DNA from: Mytilinidion resinicola
Lineage: Eukaryota; Ascomycota; Dothideomycetes; Mytilinidiales; Mytilinidiaceae
Length of the DNA stretch: 64,000 bases
Direction: 5' to 3'
NCBI RefSeq assembly: GCF_010093595.1
Contig: NW_022985453.1
Location: 882,799 to 946,798, forward strand
Positions 44,347 to 54,900 of the stretch are shown in pieces. Numbering within the stretch: position 1 is the first letter of the stretch; each line of letters begins with the position of its first letter. The notes under the pieces were generated by a model that searched no databases, was not told the DNA's origin, and saw only the letters and a list, made by a program, of their open reading frames with translations. Position numbers and translations under genes: made by a program.

Positions 44347-44412
44347 ATGAAAGTTGAGCTCCGCATCCCGCACCTTTTCTTATCCGTCGATCACGTAATT
44401 CGTGCTGTATGA
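44347..44412 (+). promoter_or_regulatory. Upstream open reading frame overlapping an alternative start codon
   Basis: A 21-codon frame from ATG 44347 ends at TGA 44410-44412. That stop overlaps the ATG at 44409-44411 (ATGA), which opens an N-terminally extended pyrophosphatase frame. Such an arrangement can favour or block reinitiation. It is seen in the sequence; that it regulates translation is inference. Confidence 0.4.
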
Positions 44413-44642
44413 ATCTAGGACGCCCATTGAGGCTCAGCGCTGCCGTGAGAGCTGAAGTAATAAAGCCCCAGTACTTGGCCGTCTCATGCAGACTGCCAAC
44501 CGTGACGTTTGCTACGCTGGCCACGCATAAACAACCCTCCGCCCGGTACCCCACCACGGCCACTCCCGCCTCACTCGACAAAATTCAGTCCCGGACGAGA
44601 CAGCTAGCAGGGCACATCCAACCTTCGCGAACCGCAGCAACC

Positions 44643-45762
44643 ATGGCTTCTTCAGCTCGCTCTCCCTACACCGCGCGTAAGGTCGGCGCCGCCAACACCC
44701 TCGAGCACCGCGTCTTCATCGAGAAGGATGGCGTCCCCGTCTCGCCCTTCCACGATATCCCTCTGTATGCCAACGAGCAGCAGACCATCCTCAACATGGT
44801 TGTGGAGGTGCCTCGCTGGACGAATGCAAAGATGGAGGTACGACACCTACGTGCTTTTGACTGACTCCTACAGTGATATACAGAAGCTGACTCTACCCCG
44901 CCTCACAGATTTGCAAGGAGGAGCCTCTCAACCCCATCAAGCAGGATATCAAGAAGGGCAAGCTCCGCTTCGTGAGAAACTGCTTCCCGCACAAGGGCTA
45001 CCTCTGGAACTACGGGGCCTTCCCCCAGGTACGCATCCCCTCCATACCCCTCACCGCTTACCATCGAATACCAATTGACGAGGCACGCAGACCTGGGAAG
45101 ACCCCAATGTTGTTCACCCAGAGACCAAAGCCAAGGGCGACAACGACCCGCTCGACGTGTGCGAGATCGGCGAGCTGGTGGCCAAGCCCGGCGACGTCAA
45201 GCAGGTCAAGGTGCTCGGCGTCATGGCGCTGCTCGACGAGGAGGAGACGGACTGGAAGATCATCGTCATCGACGTGAATGACCCGCTGGCTCCCAAGCTC
45301 AACGACATCGAAGACGTCGAAAGGCACCTGCCCGGTCTGCTGCGGGCGACCAACGAGTGGTTCCGCATCTACAAGATCCCGGACGGCAAGCCGGAGAACC
45401 AATTTGCGTTCTCGGGCGAGTGCAAGAACAAGAAGTGAGTTGGCTGGTGTGTTTGCTGGGAAATTCGGACTAATGGGTGTAGGTACGCTACGGATATTGT
45501 CCGCGAGTGTGCGGAGGCGTGGGAGAGGTTGATCACGGGCAAGACTGCGAAGGGAGGCCTGTCTCTGTAAGTGGCACAATTGCACACACGCTCTAGACTG
45601 TATACTGATGTATATCACAGCGCCAACGTCTCGGTCCAACACTCCGTTGACCGCGTTGACCCCTCTTCTCTCAGCATCCCGCGGGGCGAGAACCTGGCAC
45701 CCGCCCCTATCGACCCCAGCATCGACAAGTGGTTCTTCATCTCCGGCGCTCCCTCCTCTTAA
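44643..45762 (+). CDS. IPP1: Inorganic pyrophosphatase (family I, soluble)
   Basis: Five exons: 44643-44837, 44909-45028, 45091-45434, 45483-45566 and 45621-45762 (294 residues). It hydrolyses pyrophosphate to two phosphates and drives biosynthetic reactions. Diagnostic blocks are present in order: the early active-site Glu region ([20 protein letters not shown]), [20 protein letters not shown], the family I signature [32 protein letters not shown] and [20 protein letters not shown]. Length fits the yeast enzyme (about 287). The ATG at 44643 (AACCATGGCT, Kozak-like) gives the usual cytosolic N-terminus [20 protein letters not shown]. The same frame is open back to ATG 44409, adding 78 residues rich in Arg, Ala, Ser and Thr and poor in acidic residues, like a mitochondrial presequence. 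One gene could thus make two forms. Confidence 0.96.
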
Positions 45763-46089
45763 ATACAAATCACAGGATTATTATTGGGAATGGCATACAA
45801 CGGACCCAGAATGCGTGACATCGTTGAATTGACGCACGTTGCTAGAGAGAGAGAGCGAGAGAAAAAGCGGGGGTAGGGGAGTATCAATACGCAGATCTAG
45901 GAGTACAACACAAACACACATGCCCTCGACGGTGGCATAATAGATGAAAAGCACGTGTCCAAAGCTATGCTGTGGTTCCGAACTCCTGTGATGCCTCCAC
46001 CCGCCCTGTGACTCTTCCACACATCTACCATGCCTATTCCACATATATTTGTACAGTGATTGTTGATTGCACAAGGGTGGGTTGATCGA

Positions 46090-46525
46090 TCATCCACTCA
46101 ACTCCTCCTTCCGCGCCAGTATCCTCGAATGCCGATCCACCTCCGCCATCACCTCGGTCGAGCGCATCGTCGCCAGATCCAACTTCAGCTTTTTCCCGTC
46201 CTCTGCGATTGAAACACACGGATTAGCCTGGTTGCTCGATTCAAACCCCCCCAATACCCCCTTGTCCTCGCCGCACCACCCAGGCGCCCCAGCGCATCCA
46301 TCTCCTACATGTATCCACCAGCGTTTGTAGCAGGGGAAACATACTAAATTTCACAGCGAGCTCGGGCTTTTGCGTACTCGTCCGCGGCAGGATGGTGGAT
46401 TTTATGACCATGCCCTGCGACCGCGCGTCGGGGGGCAGTTGGGCGAGGAAGGTGCGGGCCGTTTTGGAGAGCGGGGAGAAAGGGTTGAAGGAGGTGCGGA
46501 CTTCGGAGAGGAAGCGGGTGATCAT
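46090..46525 (-). CDS. MRPL44: Mitochondrial large-subunit ribosomal protein mL53 (MRPL44 in yeast)
   Basis: Two exons, 46525-46345 and 46202-46090, joined by a 142-bp intron (GTATGT...TCGCAG), 97 residues. The sequence MITRFLSEVRTSFNPFSPLS, KTARTFLAQLPPDARSQGMV and KPELAVKFKDGKKLKLDLAT matches the L51/S25/CI-B8-type mL53 of fungi, including the start M-I-T-x-x-x-x-x-V and the K-F-K-D-x-K segment across the intron. The C-terminal helix is MAEVDRHSRILARKEELSG. It is a structural protein of the mitochondrial 54S subunit. The gene converges with the 3' end of IPP1 and diverges from the small gene at 46919. Confidence 0.9.
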
Positions 46526-46918
46526 TGCGGCGGTCGAGGAGGCGGTGGTTAAGGTGGAGGAGGCTACGGCGGTGGAGGCGGAGTAGGGCGGTGGCTAAAA
46601 GAGTAGTTAGATCGGGGAATTGGATTGGGAAAGTTAGCGCTTACGGCGAGGAGCGGTGTAGAACGCAATTGGTGATGTCGGCGGTGGTTTTTATTAATTC
46701 ATGGAGGTCTGCGGAGAGGATCGCGAGTTTCTCGGATGTCTTGGCGTTTATGGAGGGAGCCGTGGTACGAAGTAGAGTATACGTTTAATAATTTAGTAGT
46801 AGAGATATGTGTTAAATTCTTGCAGTGCAACAGACACTAGCTCTGGAGTCCGCATCTGCTGCATAACCACCACAGCACTTTCCTCGCCAGGCATAATTGT
46901 TTACGTACCCTTCCTATC

Positions 46919-47242
46919 ATGCAGGCTCCCATGATATATCTCGATCATGACTACATGAACACGGCCGAGTCCAAAGTCTGCCCTTACAACCCTTCCAGCA
47001 TCATCCAGATCGTCAGCCACCTTACGAAAACCTTTGAAAACCTTGTTCAGAGCCTCGAGAAATCCGCCGCTTGGATCTTCGGCGGTTGGTGTGCATTCCT
47101 CATCCTCCTCCTTGTGTACCCTTTCGTGCTCAAGCACGTCGGGGTCAAGCTAGACTCAAACCACGTACTCAACACGCTCGTGGACCTAAAACACGGCCAC
47201 TCATCCACCCCTAGACCGGTGCCGCACAAGTCCCCGGCCTAA
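46919..47242 (+). CDS. Small single-pass membrane protein candidate (107 aa)
   Basis: Single-exon frame from ATG 46919 (MQAPMIYLDHDYMNTAESKV) to TAA 47240-47242. A clear hydrophobic helix lies near residues 57-77 (AAWIFGGWCAFLILLLVYPF), preceded by an amphipathic helix (IIQIVSHLTKTFENLVQSLE) and followed by a polar tail with HGHSSTPRPVPHKS. Not recognised. Support rests on the coherent protein-like composition and the position in a gap between divergent genes; the opposite strand also has a short frame. It could belong to a spliced gene. Confidence 0.45.
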   Translation: MQAPMIYLDHDYMNTAESKVCPYNPSSIIQIVSHLTKTFENLVQSLEKSAAWIFGGWCAFLILLLVYPFVLKHVGVKLDSNHVLNTLVDLKHGHSSTPRPVPHKSPA

Positions 47243-47371
47243 GTTACGCTGGTCCGTCTCGAGTAAGCTTGCGCCTCCCTCCTCGCATCATCCCGTGGAA
47301 GACGAGAAATTGTATCTTTGAGCCCCCTGTGCTGGCCAACGACCCTCCCCCGCAACGAACTTCGTACAACA

Positions 47372-48782
47372 ATGACCCTCTTCCACGACCTCTCCACCCG
47401 CCTCTCTACTCGCCTCTCCGCCCTCTTCGACCAAAACAAAGCCGTCCTACAACTAATCCACAGGCTCTCGAAACTCAACTTCGGCACCACCAGCGACGAC
47501 AACGGCGTCCGCCTAGAGCTCACAGCCGAGATCTCAGAAACCCTAAAGCAGCTCGAGCTCGAGCTCGACTCCGTCCATGTCGCCGTCGACGAGCTGAGCA
47601 TAAACAATAGACATAGCGGTCGCGATTCGCGCCAACTAAGCCGCGACTCCGAGAAAGAGCGGGAGAAGACGCGGATAGCAGTGCAGGTCGCGAAGCTCAC
47701 AGAAGACTTGCGGGGGCACGTTTCCTCGCCGCCGTACTCTAGCGGAACCGCCGTGCTAATGCGCCCCAGTACTCGCACGCAATTCGACAACGCCCAGCGC
47801 ATCGCGAAGCGCAACGCCGAAGCCGCGAAGCGGAAGGAGCGCGAGCTGCTCTTCGCCGGCGCCCGCAGCGGGGCCAGCACGCCGACGTCGCTGTCATCGA
47901 GAAGGAGGGGCAAGGATATTTCGGCGGACGAGGTGCTCGTGAACGCGTCGAGCGACGTGACCAGTGCGTTGCGGCGGACGCACCAGTTGATGCAGTCGGA
48001 GCTGTCGCGGTCGAGATTCGCGCAGGAGACACTCGAGCAGAGCACGGCGGCTTTGGCGGATTTGGGTAGGTTTACGTCATGCGCATTCCTGCGATTTATC
48101 CCCGCTGGTTCTTTGATATGACGTATGGAAGCTAATTTTATGTGCAGGCGACCACTACACCTCCCTCGACGACTTGCTCTCCTCCTCCCGCAGCCTTCTC
48201 ACCAACCTCGTCAAGTCTCAGAAGTCGGATACGTGGTATCTCGAAACTGCGTTCTATATCCTCGTCACTACTATTATCTGGCTGGTGTTTCGACGGTTCC
48301 TTTACGGTCCGCTTTGGTGGTTCCTCTACCTCCCTCTTAAGTACACCTACAAATTAGTTCTCGCTTTGCTTTCCGTTGCTGGCGTGACCGGCGGCACGGC
48401 TTCTACAACTTCCGTAGCGATCTCAGCGTCGCAGAGCGCGAGCCTGATCGTGAAACCAAGCGCAACAGGGAGACCACCGGCGAGGATGCCAGGACAGCAG
48501 CCGTATATGCGCGCTGGGGGCGGTGGGCAGGGCGCGAAGAGTGATCCGAGTGATGAGGGGAGTATGTCGCGGCAGGTTGGGCAAATGGCGGAATCTGCGC
48601 AGCAGCAAGAGGGACAGCAGGAGCAGCAACAGGGAGAAAAGGCAAAGGACGTACCGAGGAGAGGGGACGGTCAGCCGCTGGTGGAGTCGGATAAGCCGCG
48701 GAATCCGAAGAAGAGGATGTGGGACGAGGATGTGGAGAATGCGAAGAGGGAGGCGGAGGCGAGGGAGAAGGATGAGCTGTGA
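47372..48782 (+). CDS. SEC20: SNARE protein Sec20 (Golgi-to-ER retrograde transport)
   Basis: Two exons, 47372-48065 and 48148-48782, with an 82-bp intron (GTAGGT...TGTGCAG), 442 residues. ATG 47372 (AACAATGACC) begins MTLFHDLSTRLSTRLSALFD; an in-frame ATG-less extension upstream is ignored. The N-terminal 200 residues are helical and charged. The Sec20 domain follows: ASSDVTSALRRTHQLMQSEL, SRFAQETLEQSTAALADLGD and LDDLLSSSRSLLTNLVKSQK, then the C-terminal anchor TWYLETAFYILVTTIIWLVF plus a second hydrophobic stretch WWFLYLPLKYTYKLVLALLS. A Gln/Gly/Lys-rich lumenal tail of about 130 residues ends in AEAREKDEL; such a KDEL-like end fits ER retrieval, as for yeast Sec20 (HDEL). It acts as a Q-SNARE on the ER with Ufe1, Use1 and Sec22. 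Confidence 0.92.
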
Positions 48783-49163
48783 GGTAGGGGATTTGGGGGT
48801 AATGAGAGATGATGGGATGAATCGGATTATGTCTCTATGATGACGAAGGAAAAACACTGGAACTGAAGGTGTGACTGTTGATGAAGCTATACCAGAGCGT
48901 TTATCACGTTATATTACGCTGGGTTGTAGCTAGTTAACTACCTCCCGTTCCGACGCCATACATCAGTTCTATTTCAACCAGCGCAACCTTTAGTCGGACC
49001 GTTCTGCCCTTTTCTTACCACCGGCATTTTCTCGACCAGGTTGTCGTCGCCACACCTAACAGGATCAATCTAACGTCGCACCACCGGTATCAGTACCACC
49101 TCCTCCCTAGTTCCTCCTCTGCCGCTTCGCCCCATTTTCTATCGTCAAGTTGCCCTCGAAACT
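48783..49163. other. Intergenic region after SEC20
   Basis: Probable 3' UTR of SEC20 followed by sequence with no recognised feature. Confidence 0.4.
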
Positions 49164-49565
49164 TCATGTTCCCTCCCTCGATCGTTTCCCCAGCTCAGCC
49201 ACTCGGGTGCCCAAGTATTTCCCAGTCCCATTCTTCTCTACCATCTTCTGCCTCTCCTCTTGTAAACTCCTCTTGCTGATCTCCTCAATACCAGCCCTCC
49301 TCGCTAGCTCCATCCTCTCCGGCATCTCCCCGACTTTCTTCAGAAACTTCGCAAGGAGCCCGCACTCCGGAGCCCCAAACTCCCTCCAATACTCCCTCTC
49401 CATAACCCCATCCAAACCATAGCAATACCCCAGAAACGGATACGGCGCTCCCACATGCGCAACCGCCGCTACCATGCTCTCTCGAAGCTCGCCCACCACC
49501 TTCAAACGCTCACCTATAGCAATATCTATCAGGCGCTGAAAGAGTAGTGACTCCCAATCAATTGT
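49164..49565 (-). pseudogene. LPAELRQ-family C-terminal fragment, copy 4
   Basis: The minus-strand frame reads WESLLFQRLIDIAIGERLK, then EREYWREFGAPECGLLAKFL and KKVGEMPERMELARRAGIEE, ending in RVAELGKRSREGT. It aligns with the C-terminal part of copy 1 (EKVYWKGEPVKFGEGLFASF, KNVQEKRQAIKLEMAIAAEM, MSELKKRKREE). The N-terminal LPAELRQ half is absent: the frame closes about 60 bp before the first Met-bearing region and no matching exon was found upstream to 49740. It is a truncated relative rather than a full gene, unless an undetected exon supplies the start. Confidence 0.6.
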
Positions 49566-49743
49566 TAGTCAACTCTTCCATGCTCGCAATGAAGTGATAT
49601 AAAGAATTCAGGAGGTCTTGGGTATCATCCTAAACGCCATTTTCGCTCTATCCAAGCCTTGTGTGTACCGCCAAAAGGAGAAAACAAGATCGCACACGGC
49701 CTAGCATCCATTACAGGGGAGTTACCCATGAAGATGCCAGAGC

Positions 49744-50039
49744 CTAGACTTCCTCCACTGCGTTGCCAGCCTCGTCGACCGCCTCCTTCACTTCTTCTTC
49801 CTGGCTGGTATTCTCCTTGATGAGGACTTCGGTCATGACAGCATGAGTTCCTCCGTTCGCTTCGCGCCAGCGCACAGTGGAACTAGAAACCTTGCCAGCA
49901 TTCGGCTGCATGTTGTACTGGTGGCAAGTGACTCCGTCCTTGACTACCTTGCCGTCGTAGTCGAAGCGAACGCCGACTTGCCCCATTTCTACAGGGCCCT
50001 TTGGCCAGGCGGTCAGACGGCGGTTGACGGTAGGGTTGG
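49744..50039 (-). CDS. Hypothetical protein, last exon only
   Basis: From a CTAG acceptor (50040-50041) an open frame reads NPTVNRRLTAWPKGPVEMGQ, VGVRFDYDGKVVKDGVTCHQ and so on to an acidic tail (SQEEEVKEAVDEAGNAVEEV) and TAG. The composition is protein-like and the tail looks like a natural C-terminus. An upstream exon inside 50060-50287 is possible (donor GTGAAA, phase 1), but the N-terminus is uncertain. I do not recognise a family and see no membrane segment. Confidence 0.35.
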
Positions 50040-50779
50040 CTAGTCGCTTTCAGCCACCGCTGCTCACGACTTTGTCGCCGATTCCCTTGAGACCTTTCAC
50101 TTTCGGGCTTCTGTTCTTCGATGCAAGGTTGCTTAGCGGACTTGACTACGGCGATAAAGGGGCCCCTGGTCCACTCATCGGGTCTGGGATAAGGTTGTTG
50201 GTAATCGAGAAAGTGTAGCAGATGTGGGCGATTTCGAAGAGGCAAAGCCGAGCTGTGCAAGCTTCGTTGAGTGCTTGATAGAGACACTTGCTGAGCAGAG
50301 CTGTGAGTGACATTGCCATTGTTAACAAATCGTAGGCGTCAGTTGTGCGTATTGGATCTTTACTGATACAGTTTGCCTCGCAGAGATCTTGAGGCTCTAA
50401 GATATCGTCTGGATCTGTGCTGTAGATACAGTTCAAGTAGCCTTAGGGAGAATTGGTTTAATGAAGTGTTGATAAGCTAAGTGACTTTGATCATAGGACG
50501 GTGATACCTGCCGCATTTATCGATATGCCGATAAGGGCTATGTAGTTGTTGGTATGATCAATAGTGCTTGAGCTCTCAGAAGATATCTTATACAGCTGAC
50601 CGTCCGCATTGGTAGATAGTGAATGGTACAGGGTACAGCCAATCAGACGATGCGGTAGAAAGATATTCCGCCCTAGCCACGCGACTTCGCGCGTTGAAAC
50701 GAATTGCAACGGCGAAGCCAAAACATGCTACTACGATAATGGTGAAGACAATGAAACGAGAACCCACCCGCGGACTGCC

Positions 50780-50949
50780 ATGTCTTCCTCGACAGCTTTA
50801 CTCACCTCGATGCTACGTCGCGGACTTAAGCTCCAACGGCTAGGACGCCACGCCACAAGAGCATCAACTAGCTTTTCTTCGTCATCAAGAAAACCCGTCA
50901 AGATGGATCGTGACTCGGAACTGTTCGAGTATACGTCAGGCAGATGGAT
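50780..50949 (+). pseudogene. Orphan first exon of an AIM9-like (APH-family) kinase gene
   Basis: ATG 50780 gives MSSSTALLTSMLRRGLKLQR, a mitochondrial presequence-like N-terminus, then DRDSELFEYTSGRW and a GTGAGT donor at 50950. The motif L-F-x-Y-T-S-G-R-W opens the conserved region of fungal Aim9/altered-inheritance-of-mitochondria proteins and related APH-fold kinases. No continuation (catalytic loop or metal-binding Asp) appears downstream before TAF2, so the rest of the gene is missing. Likely a duplication remnant. Confidence 0.6.
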
Positions 50950-51904
50950 GTGAGTTCAACTTACAGCACCTCGTCATAGATCAGCGTGCACTTTTTGCCA
51001 CTGTGTGCTGTGCTTCAACGTGTTGACAGAAGTCTGGGGCAACATATCAAACTTCAAATGGGGCATACAGGAGTAGGTTATTGAATTGAGCACATGGACA
51101 TATCACTATAAGGAGTAGTCCGGATAGTAATTAGCAAGTCCGCCAAGAGGTAGTTTGATTTCCGCTGCATTAGCCTTCACGTCGTGCCCAGAGTCTTGAA
51201 TGCCTGTGGAGATACCATAAGCAGTGATAAGCTAATGGGTCTAGGATTTTGGCAGGTTGCTGTAGCTGAGGTAGTCTACCGTCTCGGCGACGGGCCCAAG
51301 TAGCAAATATTGCCCTTGACATACATATATATTTATATCAAAATGAGTTCTGAGACCCTTGTTTGTGGGACTGGTCATGCGCCAATGCAGGGGTTTTTAA
51401 CTTCTCTGGATACTACGAGGGCCATGCATAAGACCGGATCGAATACTGTTGTGTGAATGGGGCGTACCATTCATGTAGGTGTCGACGTTGTCAGCAGTGG
51501 ACGCCAGAGCCAAGCTTTTCGCGGAACGGAACAACTTCGCCGCCCGACACTCACGGCCCGTGCGCCGAGACAAGTTGCCGCGAAGTGAGAGGCATCCAGG
51601 ACATCCAACTCACCCCCACGACAACCTCAACACCACTCTCGTCCACAAACACCTATTGCTGTGCTTACCTGCGCGATCGCACGCTCGCATAGCCCAGACA
51701 CGCCCGCGCTCGACCGCCTCACTCGCCTCGCTGCGCCGCCCGTCAATCTGCGCAGTCAACCGCAGTCACCCAACCCATCGCGCCGCACTCTCCTGGCCCG
51801 CTCTTCAGCGGAGACACGATTCGCCTTTGGGGACGACGCTTGGAGATGAATAATAGCTCTCGGTCTGGTCTGTGGATTCGAGGCTAGCAGGCCCGTACGG
51901 CGCC
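50950..51904. other. Intergenic region and TAF2 leader
   Basis: 50950-51450 is ordinary spacer. 51480-51850 is open in two plus frames and GC-rich, most likely 5' untranslated region of TAF2; no domain is seen in it. Confidence 0.4.
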
Positions 51905-54900
51905 ATGCCTGAGGACACGGAGCCTGAGGTGCTCGCCGCCCGACCAGACTTAGGATTCACGGTCCTACACCAAAAGGTCCAGCTCGAGATAGACTTTGCG
52001 TCGAGGCTGATCAAGGGGAAATCTGAGCTCACTATTCAGCCTACCGTTAAAGACCTCCGGACGATACGACTGGACTGCCGACAACTGAAGACCACCCAGG
52101 TCACCGTTGAAGGCAGAACTGCTCCCTCGACCTACAGCGATCTGTATCAACGCCTCCACCTTTACATGACGACGGGGATATACCAGCATCACTTTCCCAA
52201 GTTACGGATCGACGCGCATAAAAATGGGAAGGAGAACGAACTCGTGATCACTCTACCGAAGGGTGTGAACGTTAAGACCTCACAAACGGATACCCGCGAT
52301 GGCCCCGTGGATACTGGAATGGTGACACGCAATAGCGCCTTTGCAGATGTGGCCTTAGAGAACTCCTCAGCTGAGCCTTCTGGATTTGATAACCTGCAGG
52401 TGGTAGTTGAGTACTACATCGATGAATTTAGAGACGGGCTAGCATTTGTTGGAGTTCAGAATGGGGACGGCAAATACCCCCATCTTTTCACTCGGAACTC
52501 TCCTTATTCGGGCATCGCTTCTTGCTTGTTCCCGTGCTTGGACGACTCCTTGACGAGATGTACCTGGGACTTCTCCATTCGCTGCCCTCGCACTCTAGGA
52601 GACGCTTTGCGCAAACCTCGTGCCCTTACGAATGGCCTTGCCAACCATGATGATATTAGCAAAACCAACGGCACTGGACTGCCTAATAGAGTTCACAAGG
52701 TTGATAGTGTCATGGGCTCCGATGACGATGACTTTATGGGCCTTGACGAAGAGGAAAAGTTGCTCGAGATGGCTGTGATCTGCTCGGGCGATATGACAGA
52801 TGAGGTAAGTTTTCATTGTTTAAGATTCAGATCTTGATCTAACATGAAAAGATCGTCGACGTACAAAGATCAAGCTGGAAGACTGTCTCCTTTAACTGCG
52901 AGACCCCAGTTTTACCTCAGCACATTGCTTTCGCAGTAGGACCCTTCGAGCATGTTGATCTGTCCGAATTTCGAGACAGTGACGTGGATGAGAGGCTGGG
53001 ATCTAACGCTTCTAGAATACATGCCTTCTGCCTCCCAGGTCGAGCTGAGGAAGTGCTAAACAGCGCTGAGATGCTTGCACAGGCCGCAGACTTCTTCACT
53101 GAGAAGTTCCTGGCTTATCCCTTCACAAGTTACAAGGTGTGTTTTGTCGACGACTTGGCAACCGATGTCACGATTTCAGCTTCGATGTCAATCTGCAGCA
53201 CTCGACTTCTCTACCCGAAGGAGGAACTAGATCCGATCAACTATGTCACGCGCATGTTGGTGTACGCTCTCGCCAGTCAATGGATTGGCGTCTACGTCAT
53301 CCCACAGACCGCTAACGATTGGTGGATCATTGTTGGCGGAGCCTGGTTCATAACTGATCTATACTTGAGGGAGCTTTTTGGGAAGAACGATTACAAATAC
53401 CGTCTAAAACTTATGGCGGACAAGATCGTGGCAACGGACGTAAAGCGACCTTCTATTCAGGATCTCGGACCTTACCTTGCTCTGGACCCCGGTGAAATGG
53501 AATTCATGGAACTTAAAGCCCCGTTGGTTCTGTCGATTCTTCATCAACGGCTCGTTAAGCAGAGTGGAAAGAACGGTGTTGATCGCTGCTTTTGGCGGAT
53601 GCTTCTGAATGCCAAGGCCTCCAATTTACCCAACTCTGCAATATCTACCGAAGAGTTTTATCGCATATGCGAGAAAGTTGGTCACCAGCGACTGGACAAG
53701 TTCTTCACACAATGGGTAGAGGGTGGCGGGTGTCCCTCGTTTCACTGCACTGCCAAGTTTAACAAGAAGAAGATGCTCATCGAAATGCAAATTGACCAAA
53801 TTCAAGGCACTTCGTTGGGTAACTTTGGCGACGACCAGCTTGTTTTAAACTCCTCAAACTTCATGAGAGAGGTCAAGGAAGACAAGCATCACGTTTACGC
53901 AGCAACAACGCAACATCATTTCACTGGGCCCATGACCATTCGTATTCACGAGGCCGATGGAACGCCATATGAGCATATTGTCGACATCCAGTCGCGGAAA
54001 ACCAAAGTGGATATTCCATACAATACCAAGTACAAGCGCCTAAAGCGAAGTCGCCGGCAGAAAGAGCGAGCTGCAGCTGCACAAGGAATCGACATCACTG
54101 GAGATGCGCAGGATGACGTCCTCCTGTATTGCCTGGGCGATGTTCTCCAGAGCGGAGAGGAGGTTCGTGAGTGGAAGCTCTACGATTGGTCAAAGGACGA
54201 GGAAGATAAAATGAATCAAGAGTCTTACGAATGGTACCGGATTGATGCCGATTTCGAATGGATATGCAAGAGCTCCGTCAACATGCCTTCGTACATGTAC
54301 GTCTCACAGTTGCAGCAGGACAAGGATATTGTCGCTCAGCTTGAATCTATCCAATGGCTTTCCTCGAAACCCGGTCATGAGCTACTGTCGAGCATTCTGG
54401 TGCGGACGTTGATGGATGGACGATATTTCCACGGTATCCGCACAATTGCAGCGGACGCGCTGGCAAATTGTGCGAGAGCAGAGATTCATTGGATCGGCTT
54501 GGATCATCTTGAGAAGGCCTTCAAGGTGTTGTTCTGTAGACCTGGGACTAACATCACACGCCCGAACGACTTCTCCGATCGTAGCTTATATCTCATCCGA
54601 TGTGCGATCCCGAAAGCAATTGCGAGGATACGCGACACTAATGGGAAAGCGACGATGCGAGTGAAAACATTCATTTCCGACCTTTTGAAGTACAATGATA
54701 ACGGGGACAATCCGTTCTCCGACAGTCACTATGTCGCTACTTTGATGTCGTGTCTGACCCAGACGCTGACAACTGCGACCCAAAGCAGCTGGGTTGACGA
54801 TGACGATGATATCGACAACACGGATGAGATCGTATTTCAGCAGACCGCCCTTTCCGAGCTTGGCCGTCTGCAACGCAGCGACGAGTGGATATCGTCGTTC

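Noticed and set aside
47239..48045. Minus-strand frame of 268 codons.
   Set aside because: Exactly antisense to the first exon of SEC20; Ser/Arg-rich composition is typical of a shadow of helical coding sequence.
51479..51853. Plus-strand frame of 124 codons before TAF2.
   Set aside because: Low-complexity Arg/Pro/His/Ser composition, no domain, ends just before the TAF2 start; more likely leader sequence.
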